This document shows, one piece after another, positions 1 to 4,782 of a DNA stretch of 7,124 nt. The stretch spans positions 1 through 7,124 of the forward strand of contig DRPO01000658.1 of NCBI GenBank assembly GCA_011330835.1. Direction: 5' to 3'. This DNA comes from Gammaproteobacteria bacterium (lineage in GTDB: Bacteria > Pseudomonadota > Gammaproteobacteria > UWMA-0217). Every line of letters begins with the position of its first letter. Position 1 is the stretch's first letter. The notes below the pieces were generated by a model. The model made no database searches. It worked only from the letters and a program-made list of their open reading frames with translations, and had not been told where the DNA came from. The position numbers were made by a program, and so were the translations under genes.

Positions 1-103
1 CAAACACCCGCCGCTGATGCCTGTCGGCAAACCGGTCCAGGTCCGGCTGGAGATCGTCGATCCCGGGAAAGACGCGCTGGCCTTTGATTTCGAATTTCGG
101 TAG
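1..103 (+). CDS. C-terminal end of a protein, possibly DUF3426 family (partial)
   Basis: An open frame enters from the left edge (first full codon at base 2) and stops at TAG 101-103. It gives about 33 residues ending in VRLEIVDPGKDALAFDFEFR. The pattern of a short beta strand, then a D-P-G turn, then a beta strand with alternating aromatic residues, resembles from memory the C-terminus of DUF3426 proteins (the MJ0042 zinc-ribbon/DUF3426 type). Those proteins often lie upstream of dusB-fis in gammaproteobacteria, and a fis gene lies 566 bp downstream here, which agrees. The family assignment is an inference from very little sequence; that this is a real coding end is better supported by its amino-acid pattern and codon use. 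Most of the gene lies outside the window. Confidence 0.5.
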   Translation, partial: KHPPLMPVGKPVQVRLEIVDPGKDALAFDFEFR

Positions 104-189
104 CGGAGAAATTGGGGTTGGCCCCGACGGGAGATGGTCAAAACCGGGCAAGGCAATTCGCCCACCCCGTTTGCAAATGCCTCCGCAGA

Positions 190-214
190 CCTGATAAGCC
201 GAAGGCGCATCAGG
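190..214 (-). repeat. REP-like palindrome, copy 1
   Basis: Outer arms CCTGAT (190-195) and ATCAGG (209-214) enclose an inner GCC-GAA-GGC stem-loop. The layout is that of the repetitive extragenic palindromes found in enterobacteria and other gammaproteobacteria. The 19-base core recurs in the opposite orientation at 4597-4615, downstream of asmA. Confidence 0.65.
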
Positions 215-227
215 CAAACCCCACTTC

Positions 228-304
228 GTCATTCCGCGAAAGAAGGGATTCATGGCCACAGTCTGGATTCCGGGTCTTCGCTCCACTCAGCCCGGAATGA
301 CGAG
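228..304. repeat. Degenerate GTCATTCC-type inverted repeat pair
   Basis: The outer arms GTCATTCC (228-235) and GGAATGAC (294-301) are exact reverse complements. Inside, ATTCCGGG (267-274) and CCCGGAAT (291-298) form a second 8-bp stem with a 16-base loop. The unit looks like a decayed pair of the GTCATTCCCGCGAAAGC elements that are widespread in proteobacteria and resemble the neisserial dRS3 repeat (ATTCCC-N8-GGGAAT). An intact copy lies at 323-349. Confidence 0.6.
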
Positions 305-322
305 AGGGGCATGCCCCACCCC

Positions 323-349
323 GTCATTCCCGCGAAAGCGGGAATCCAT
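323..349 (+). repeat. Intact GTCATTCCCGC palindromic repeat (dRS3-like)
   Basis: ATTCCCGC (326-333) and GCGGGAAT (338-345) form a perfect 8-bp stem around a GAAA loop, preceded by GTC and followed by CCA. This is the canonical form of a short repeat common in intergenic DNA of many proteobacteria and similar to neisserial dRS3. Its function here is unknown. Confidence 0.7.
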
Positions 350-632
350 GGTTGTGGTCGGGTTTTCGTGGTTGCCCCCAAAATTGAGTCTCGGCCATCG
401 GCCTGTTATCTTAACGAGATCGTCAGGATCAAACAGAGATTTGGCCCAGGCGCTCAGGAGGGGCAATTCGGTTCACCCGTTCGGGCAGATCCGATCATTG
501 ATAACATACGGAAGTCCTGGTTTTTACGGACATTTCGATACCGCCCCATGATCAAGGAAAAACAGTCACCCCGCGATTCTTCGCTGGCGCATCGTTGTCG
601 CAACGACGATTCCGCGGCGCGCCGGGGCTAAA

Positions 633-656
633 CGTGATCGTCCGCGATCACGGGAG
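633..656 (+). promoter_or_regulatory. Perfect hairpin and SD-like GGGAG in front of fis
   Basis: CGTGATCG (633-640) and CGATCACG (645-652) are exact reverse complements around a four-base TCCG loop. The hairpin ends 16 bases before the fis ATG. The only SD-like sequence, GGGAG at 652-656, begins in the last base of the stem, so folding could affect ribosome access. No T-run follows, so this is not a typical intrinsic terminator. It could also be an operator dyad; the sequence alone does not decide. Confidence 0.5.
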
Positions 657-668
657 AACTTGAAACCA

Positions 669-929
669 ATGGGCAATAATGATCCGGAAAACAATGATCT
701 GAAACTCTCGGACGCCGTCTATACCGCCATCGAAGACTATTTCCGACACCTCAACGGCGACAGCCGCCATTGCGACAATCTCTACGCGCTGGTGATGTCG
801 GAGGTCGAACGACCGCTGTTGAAATGCGTGATGGAGCACTGCAACAACAATCGGACACAGGCCGCCCGCGCGCTGGGCATCAACCGCGCGACGCTGCGCA
901 AGAAGCTGGAGCAGTACGGGTTGGGTTGA
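669..929 (+). CDS. fis: DNA-binding protein Fis
   Basis: This encodes a small nucleoid-associated protein of the Fis family, which binds and bends DNA as a dimer. From ATG 669 it is 86 residues; E. coli Fis is about 98. The helix-turn-helix spans residues 63-82 (TQAARALGINRATLRKKLEQ) and the protein ends YGLG, matching the characteristic Fis C-terminus (LGINR-TLRKKL-QYG). Residues 13-50 supply the N-terminal dimerisation helices. A TTG at 660 would add three residues, but it lies only three bases from the SD-like GGGAG (652-656). ATG 669 is preferred although its spacing of 12 is long. The gene follows a repeat-rich gap rather than dusB, and it converges on moaE with 15 bp between the stops. 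The family call is secure; the exact start is less so. Confidence 0.93.
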   Translation: MGNNDPENNDLKLSDAVYTAIEDYFRHLNGDSRHCDNLYALVMSEVERPLLKCVMEHCNNNRTQAARALGINRATLRKKLEQYGLG

Positions 930-951
930 GTTGCGGAGCGGGGTTCAACCC
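923..951. other. Inverted repeat spanning the fis and moaE stop codons
   Basis: GGGTTGA (923-929) and TCAACCC (945-951) are perfect 7-bp complements around a 15-base loop. The left arm ends with the fis TGA and the right arm begins with the moaE TGA in reverse. It could act as a weak bidirectional transcription barrier between the convergent genes, but neither side has a T-run, so calling it a terminator would overreach. Confidence 0.35.
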
Positions 952-1388
952 GGCGTATTGCGGTCCACCCAGCGTTTTTCGCCGCTGGAGAGAGTCTCCT
1001 GCTTCCAGAACGGGGCGCGATGCTTGAGTTCCTCGACCAGGTAGCGGCAGGCCTCGAAGGCTTCGCGCCGGTGGGTCGACCAGACGGCGACCAGCATGAT
1101 GGCTTCGCCGGGGTTGATGTCTCCGACGCGGTGGACGATGAGGCAGTCCAGCAGCGGCCATTTTGCGTTGGCCTCGTCGATAATTCCTTGCAGGCTCGCT
1201 TCGGTCATGCCGGGGTAGTGCTCCAGCGTCATCGCGACCACGTCGTCGCCTTCGTTGAAGTCCCGCATCGAGCCGATGAACGTGGCGGTCGCGCCCAGGT
1301 CGGCGCGCCCGCCCAGTTGCTCGCGCTGATAGTCCTGGAGCAGCGACCAGGGATCGATGACGCCGGTTTCAAGGCTGACGCGAGACAT
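945..1388 (-). CDS. moaE: Molybdopterin synthase catalytic subunit MoaE
   Basis: This is the large subunit of molybdopterin synthase, a cytoplasmic MoaD2-MoaE2 heterotetramer. It transfers two sulfurs from MoaD thiocarboxylates to cyclic pyranopterin monophosphate, giving molybdopterin. The protein is 147 residues, normal for the family. Visible motifs are GATATFIGSMRDFN (32-45), the LEHYPGMTE segment (55-63), IVHRVGDINPGE (84-95), THRREAFEACRYLVEELKHRAPFWKQE (split here: THRREAF at 105-111, ELKHRAPFWKQE at 120-131) and W140 near the end. H106, R107, K122 and K129 sit where the family has its conserved His-Arg and two active-site lysines; the spacing of seven between the lysines matches E. 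coli K119/K126. Its ATG overlaps the moaD stop by one base (TGATG), so the two are co-translated. It converges on fis. Confidence 0.97.
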   Translation of the reverse strand: MSRVSLETGVIDPWSLLQDYQREQLGGRADLGATATFIGSMRDFNEGDDVVAMTLEHYPGMTEASLQGIIDEANAKWPLLDCLIVHRVGDINPGEAIMLVAVWSTHRREAFEACRYLVEELKHRAPFWKQETLSSGEKRWVDRNTPG

Positions 1389-1621
1389 CAGCCCCCCGTG
1401 ACCGGCGGGAAGAACGCGACCTCGTCGCCCGCCTGGACGGCGGTGTCGAAGGAGCCGTAGACCTGATTCACCGCCGCCAGCGTATTGTCGGGCGGCGCGA
1501 GTTCCGGATTGGCGGCCCGCCAGACATCGCCCACGGTCGCGGCGGCGCTCGCCTCCAGCTCCTCTTCCTGTTTGCCCACCGTTTCGCGCAGGCTGGCGAA
1601 ATATTTAATGTGAATGACCAT
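1388..1621 (-). CDS. moaD: Molybdopterin synthase sulfur-carrier subunit MoaD
   Basis: This encodes a ubiquitin-fold sulfur carrier of 77 residues. It begins MVIHIKYFASLRETVG, the first beta strand plus the LRE helix of MoaD, and ends FFPPVTGG. The terminal Gly-Gly is adenylated and converted to the thiocarboxylate that donates sulfur to MoaE. VNQVYGSFDTAVQAGDEVAF (51-70) is the usual region preceding the tail. The gene is first in a moaD-moaE pair and its stop overlaps the moaE start by one base. The start at 1621 is the only sensible ATG, although no clear Shine-Dalgarno is visible upstream. It diverges from moaC across a 238-bp intergenic region holding a palindromic element. Assignment is secure from length, both ends and context. 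Confidence 0.96.
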   Translation of the reverse strand: MVIHIKYFASLRETVGKQEEELEASAAATVGDVWRAANPELAPPDNTLAAVNQVYGSFDTAVQAGDEVAFFPPVTGG

Positions 1622-1628
1622 CGGTTGC

Positions 1629-1655
1629 TACAATGACCCGGATCAAGACATTGTA
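1629..1655. promoter_or_regulatory. Dyad with -10-like sequences upstream of moaD
   Basis: TACAATG (1629-1635) and CATTGTA (1649-1655) form a perfect 7-bp inverted repeat with a 13-base spacer, starting 8 bp from the moaD start. The right arm read on the - strand gives TACAAT (1650-1655), a plausible -10 box for moaD about 28 bp upstream of its ATG. No good -35 is seen at 16-18 bp. The symmetry could mark an operator or an mRNA stem. I recognise no known regulator site, and it does not look like a ModE site. Confidence 0.3.
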
Positions 1656-1684
1656 ACGCAGTCTGGAAAGGAACTCGCTGCGTA

Positions 1685-1851
1685 TATACCTCTCGCGATC
1701 AAGAATACCCCATTTAGGGCGTGTAGTTTTTCGTCGAGAGCAAGGCGTAAAAACGCAGGCATAGCGGCGCTACGCCAAGTTTTTACAACGCAGCTATCGG
1801 CGAAAAAAAAGGCGCGGCCTAAATGGGGTATTCTTGATCGCGAGAGGTATA
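1685..1851. mobile_element. 167-bp MITE-like palindromic element with 34-bp terminal inverted repeats
   Basis: Bases 1685-1718 and 1818-1851 are exact reverse complements over 34 bp (outer end TATACCTCTCGCG). Pairing continues inward: TTTTTCG (1727-1733) with CGAAAAA (1801-1807), then 1734-1741 with 1793-1800 with one mismatch, then GTAAAAAC (1747-1754) with GTTTTTAC (1779-1786), and a terminal stem-loop at 1758-1776. The whole element can fold into one long hairpin. There is no coding capacity, and a TA on each side is a possible but ambiguous target duplication. It resembles a non-autonomous miniature inverted-repeat element; a large repeat of REP/BIME type is the alternative. SD-like GAGAGG at 1842-1847 lies in the right arm, 12 bases before the moaC ATG. 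Confidence 0.7.
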
Positions 1852-1859
1852 ACACACTT

Positions 1860-2351
1860 ATGACAGACAAACTCACCCATTTCAACGCCAGCGGCGAGGC
1901 CCACATGGTTGATGTCGGCGACAAGCCCGCAACCCGTCGCGTCGCGATTGCCGAAGGCTGGATCGACATGGCGCCGGCCACGCTGGCGCTGATCCGCGCC
2001 GGCGGGCACAAGAAGGGCGACGTGCTCGGCATTGCCCGCGTCGCCGGCATCATGGGGGCCAAGAAGACCAGCGACCTGGTGCCGTTGTGTCACCCCATCG
2101 GCCTCACGCATGTGGAGGTCGCCTTCAGCACCGGCGCCGGCGATGTGCGCTGCGAGGCCCGCGCCGAAACGCGCGGCCAGACGGGCGTCGAAATGGAGGC
2201 GCTGACCGCGGTTCAAGTCGCGCTGCTGACCATTTACGATATGTGCAAGGCGGTGGACCGGGGCATGACCCTGCGCGACATCCGGCTCATCCACAAGTCC
2301 GGCGGCAAATCCGGAACCTGGAACAGAAATCCCAAGGAGGGCGACCAATGA
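1860..2351 (+). CDS. moaC: Cyclic pyranopterin monophosphate synthase MoaC
   Basis: With MoaA, MoaC makes the first molybdenum-cofactor intermediate: it converts 3',8-cyclo-7,8-dihydro-GTP to cyclic pyranopterin monophosphate. From ATG 1860 it has 163 residues, the usual length. Conserved segments are MVDVGDK (16-22), KKTSDLVPLCHPIGLTHVEV (68-87), GQTGVEMEALTAVQVALLTI (106-125), YDMCKAVDRGM (126-136) and IHKSGGKSG (144-152). H78, E111, E113, D127 and K130 fall within a residue of E. coli catalytic positions as I recall them. The frame is open upstream to 1614, but that part is the palindromic element and is unlike MoaC, so 1860 is preferred. The SD-like GAGG (1844-1847) lies inside the element. 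The stop overlaps the asmA start by 4 bp (ATGA), so the two genes are probably one transcript. Confidence 0.97.
   Translation: MTDKLTHFNASGEAHMVDVGDKPATRRVAIAEGWIDMAPATLALIRAGGHKKGDVLGIARVAGIMGAKKTSDLVPLCHPIGLTHVEVAFSTGAGDVRCEARAETRGQTGVEMEALTAVQVALLTIYDMCKAVDRGMTLRDIRLIHKSGGKSGTWNRNPKEGDQ
2334..2340 (+). promoter_or_regulatory. Strong Shine-Dalgarno for asmA inside moaC
   Basis: AAGGAGG is followed by a 7-base spacer to ATG 2348. This near-perfect ribosome-binding site fixes the asmA start at 2348 rather than at an upstream in-frame codon within moaC (the frame is open back to 2087), and it permits translational coupling through the ATGA overlap. Confidence 0.85.
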
Positions 2352-4555
2352 TCCGATTGTTCAAATGGCTGGCGCTGATCGTCGCGGTGCTGGCGGTCCT
2401 GGCGCTGGGCAGCCTGACGGTGGCCGTGCTGACGGTCGATCCCAACGATTTCAAGCCGCGGATCACCGCCCAGGTGAAAAAGGCCACCGGTCGCGAGTTG
2501 ACGCTGGCGGGCGATATCGGCTGGTCGTTCTACCCCTGGCTCGGCCTCAATCTCGGCAAGGCCTCGCTGGCCAACCCGCCCGGCTTTGGCGATCAGCCTT
2601 TCGCGCGCATCGACGAAATCGACATCAAGGTCAAACTGCTGCCGTTGCTGCGCAAGCAGTTGCAGGCGCGCCAGATTGTTATCAGCGGGGTCAGTCTCGA
2701 TCTGCAAAAGGATCGACAGGGGCGCGACAACTGGAGCGATCTGGCCAAAGGCGCCGGGGAATCCGCGAAAGCGCCGGAAAAAGCCGCCGAAGGCGGCGTC
2801 CCCTCCGGCCTGAAGATCCGCGTCAACGGCCTGAAGCTGCGCAATCTCAAGCTGCGCTACCGCGACCGGCAGGCCGGTACGGACATCCGCATCGACCCGC
2901 TCAACCTTACGACTGGCGCCATCGAACTGGGCAAGCCGGTGCGTTTCGAGGGCGGCTTGGCGCTGGAGATGACCGGGCTGGCCGTGAAACTGCCGCTGTC
3001 CGGCCAGCTCACCGCAGACCTGGAACACAACCGCTACCGGCTCGACGACTTCGAACTGACGCCCACGATCACCGGCGATGGCCTGCCCGCCAACGGGCTG
3101 ACCGGCGCGATCCAGCTCGACCTCGCAGCCGATCTCAACGCCCAGACGCTCAAGGCGTCCACCCTCCGGCTCGCCCTGGATGATCTGACGCTCGAAGGCC
3201 AGCTCGCCGTGGATCGCCTGATCGACAACCCGGCCTTCTCCGGGCATTTAGCCAGCAACGACTTCAATCCGGGCGTGCTGATGACCGCGCTCGGCGTCGA
3301 AGCGCCGAAACTCGCCGATAACGCAGCCTTGCAAAGGGCCGCGCTGGCGTTCGACCTCAAGGGCGACGCAAAACGGCTGAGCCTGGAGAATCTCTCGGCC
3401 ACGCTCGACGACTCGACGTTGAGAGGACGCTTTGCGCTCACCGATCTGGCCCGCATGGCCATGGCTTTCGACCTCGAACTCGACGCCATCGACATCGATC
3501 GCTACCTGCCCGCCAGCACGGAAACCGCCGCCGCCCAGGCATCGACGCCGGCCACGGCTTCCGACACGCTGCCTTTGCCCATCGACATGCTCCGCAAGCT
3601 GCGAATCGACGGCGTCGCCCGGGTTGGCAAACTCACCGCCAGCAAGCTCCAGTTCCAGAACGCCAGCGTCACCGTCAAGGCCGACCACGGCGCGCTGCGC
3701 ATCGCCCCGCTGCGGGCCGAGGCTTATCAGGGCAAGGCGGTCATCGACGCCCAGCTCGACGTGCGCGGCGACACGCCGCTGTGGAAAGCCTCCATCGACC
3801 TCGCCGGCGTGCGCTCCGAAGACATTCTGCAAACGCTGTTCGGCGACCGTTATCTCTCCGGCGAAGCGGCGTTCAAGGCCCGTATCGACACCCGCTCCGA
3901 TTCCATCGAAGGCCTCCAGCGCAACCTCGGCGGCAACTTCAGCGTCAGCTTCAAGGACGGCACGATCAAGGGATCGAAACTGTCGAAAAAGATCAACGAG
4001 GCGCGCAATTTCTGGCGCAAGCTGCAAGGCAAGCCGCCGGTCACCGACGACATTGGAGAAAACACCCATTTCTCCAGCCTGACCGCTACGGGGCGGATCA
4101 CTCACGGCGTGATCGAAAACCACGATCTGAAAATTCTCGCGCCCATCTTTCAGGCCAAAGGCGAAGGTCGGATCGACCTCCCGCGCAAGTTCATCGACTA
4201 CAGCCTCTCGCTGGCCGATGAAGGCCCGGAAGACGCCGGTCGAACCTTTGTCCCGCTTCAGATCAAGGGGCCATTCGACAACCTGCATTTCAAGCTGCGG
4301 CTCGATTCCGTACTGAAAGCTCGCGCGAACGCCAAACTGGAAGCGGAAAAGGCCCGGCTCAAGGCCAAGGCGGACGCCGAAAAGGCCCGACTCAAGGCCC
4401 GCCTGGAAAGCGAAAAGGCCGCGAAAAAGGCGGAGCTGGAAGCGAAAGCCGCCGAGAAAAAGGCTGAACTGAAGAAGAAAGCGGAAGAGAAAAAACAGGA
4501 GCTCAAGAAGAAACTGGAAGACAAGCTCAAGGACGAACTCAAGGGGCTGTTCTGA
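2348..4555 (+). CDS. AsmA family envelope protein
   Basis: This 735-residue protein has an N-terminal signal anchor (hydrophobic residues about 5-28 after MIRLFK). The hallmark AsmA start follows: DPNDFKPRITAQVKKATGRE (31-50), then DIGWSFYPWLGLNLGKASLA (56-75). The middle is long repeating beta-sheet sequence. The C-terminal AsmA signature lies at about 525-640, with LGGNFSVSFKDGTIKG, then NTHFSSLTATGRITHGVIEN, then GEGRIDLPRKFIDYSLSLAD. AsmA relatives (AsmA, YhdP, TamB, YdbH) are inner-membrane-anchored periplasmic proteins linked to lipid traffic and outer-membrane homeostasis. Residues about 656-735 form an unusual Lys/Glu/Ala-rich helical tail with repeated EKARLKA and EKKAEL units. E. 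coli AsmA is shorter, about 617 residues. It is translationally coupled to moaC with no obvious functional link. The symbol is withheld because several paralogues share this architecture. Confidence 0.92.
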   Translation: MIRLFKWLALIVAVLAVLALGSLTVAVLTVDPNDFKPRITAQVKKATGRELTLAGDIGWSFYPWLGLNLGKASLANPPGFGDQPFARIDEIDIKVKLLPLLRKQLQARQIVISGVSLDLQKDRQGRDNWSDLAKGAGESAKAPEKAAEGGVPSGLKIRVNGLKLRNLKLRYRDRQAGTDIRIDPLNLTTGAIELGKPVRFEGGLALEMTGLAVKLPLSGQLTADLEHNRYRLDDFELTPTITGDGLPANGLTGAIQLDLAADLNAQTLKASTLRLALDDLTLEGQLAVDRLIDNPAFSGHLASNDFNPGVLMTALGVEAPKLADNAALQRAALAFDLKGDAKRLSLENLSATLDDSTLRGRFALTDLARMAMAFDLELDAIDIDRYLPASTETAAAQASTPATASDTLPLPIDMLRKLRIDGVARVGKLTASKLQFQNASVTVKADHGALRIAPLRAEAYQGKAVIDAQLDVRGDTPLWKASIDLAGVRSEDILQTLFGDRYLSGEAAFKARIDTRSDSIEGLQRNLGGNFSVSFKDGTIKGSKLSKKINEARNFWRKLQGKPPVTDDIGENTHFSSLTATGRITHGVIENHDLKILAPIFQAKGEGRIDLPRKFIDYSLSLADEGPEDAGRTFVPLQIKGPFDNLHFKLRLDSVLKARANAKLEAEKARLKAKADAEKARLKARLESEKAAKKAELEAKAAEKKAELKKKAEEKKQELKKKLEDKLKDELKGLF

Positions 4556-4592
4556 CGGGTGAACTGAAGCGGATCCCGATTTTAGGCTGTTT

Positions 4593-4623
4593 GTCCGATG
4601 CGCCTTCGGCTTATCGGGCCTAC
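4593..4623 (+). repeat. REP-like palindrome, copy 2
   Basis: CCGAT (4595-4599) and ATCGG (4613-4617) flank an inner GCC-TTC-GGC stem-loop, followed by GCCTAC as in enterobacterial REP units. The core is identical to the reverse complement of the copy at 190-214. It begins about 38 bp after the asmA stop, a position where REP elements commonly stabilise the 3' end of messages. No separate intrinsic terminator is visible for asmA. Confidence 0.65.
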
Positions 4624-4654
4624 GAATACCTTAGTCAAGGCGGCGCTTCAATTG

Positions 4655-4707
4655 CACCCTACATGATCGGACTGGCCGTAGGGTGGATCAAGCGAAGCGG
4701 ATCCACC
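4655..4707. repeat. Overlapping inverted repeats with GTAGGGTGGATC unit
   Basis: Two mutually exclusive stems share the same bases. CACCCTAC (4655-4662) pairs perfectly with GTAGGGTG (4678-4685), and GGTGGATC (4682-4689) pairs perfectly with GATCCACC (4700-4707) around the loop AAGCGAAGCG. The GTAGGGTGGAT...ATCCACC unit resembles an intergenic repeat I know from gammaproteobacterial genomes. Its role is unknown. Confidence 0.6.
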
Positions 4708-4732
4708 GAATGCGCCAAACCTATTGGGCTTG

Positions 4733-4766
4733 TGGGCTTTTGCCGGCGGGGATGCCGGCGCTCCCA
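4733..4766. repeat. GCCGGC palindrome downstream of pyk
   Basis: GCCGGC at 4742-4747 and 4754-4759 pair across a six-base loop (GGGGAT), with an outer TGGG (4733-4736)/CCCA (4763-4766). In the pyk direction it starts about 17 bases past the stop and is followed by AAAA rather than a T-run, so it is not a standard intrinsic terminator. It could still protect the 3' end of the message. It resembles dispersed GCCGGCATCCCCGCCGGC repeats. Confidence 0.5.
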
Positions 4767-4782
4767 GGGGCTTCTTCCAATC

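Larger units (their letters stand above)
104..668. other. Repeat-rich intergenic region upstream of fis
   Basis: This 565-bp stretch holds no convincing gene. Overlapping open frames occur on the + strand at 112-631, but their translations are proline/arginine-rich, run through the palindromic repeats and resemble no family. The left part (190-349) is made of inverted repeats annotated separately. Bases 350-590 show no clear repeat or RNA gene. Around 593-605 there is a small dyad (CGTTG-TCG-CAACG), and 633-652 forms a strong hairpin before fis. The fis promoter probably lies between about 350 and 650, but I could not find a convincing -35/-10 pair. There is no dusB gene, although dusB commonly precedes fis in gammaproteobacteria. 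Confidence 0.7.

Noticed and set aside
112..631. Overlapping + strand open frames (62, 165 and 99 residues) upstream of fis
   Set aside because: They run through palindromic repeats, are Pro/Arg-rich, overlap one another in different frames and show no family motif.
1685..1851. Molybdenum-cofactor riboswitch (Moco motif) upstream of moaC
   Set aside because: The region is a simple near-perfect palindrome and does not show the multi-stem architecture I know for the Moco RNA motif. A structure search could still test it.
1614..1859. In-frame upstream extension of moaC giving a 245-residue protein
   Set aside because: The extra sequence translates the palindromic element; MoaC homology begins at the residue encoded at 1860 and 163 residues is the normal family length.
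2087..2347. In-frame upstream extension of asmA within moaC
   Set aside because: It is a shadow of moaC. A near-perfect Shine-Dalgarno at 2334-2340, the signal anchor and the AsmA N-terminal motif all place the start at 2348.
3248..4288. 346-residue - strand open frame opposite asmA (and a similar one at 2234-3247)
   Set aside because: These are antisense shadows of asmA in GC-rich DNA with no family resemblance.
4733..4766. Rho-independent terminator for pyk or asmA
   Set aside because: The GCCGGC hairpin is not followed by a T-run on either strand.
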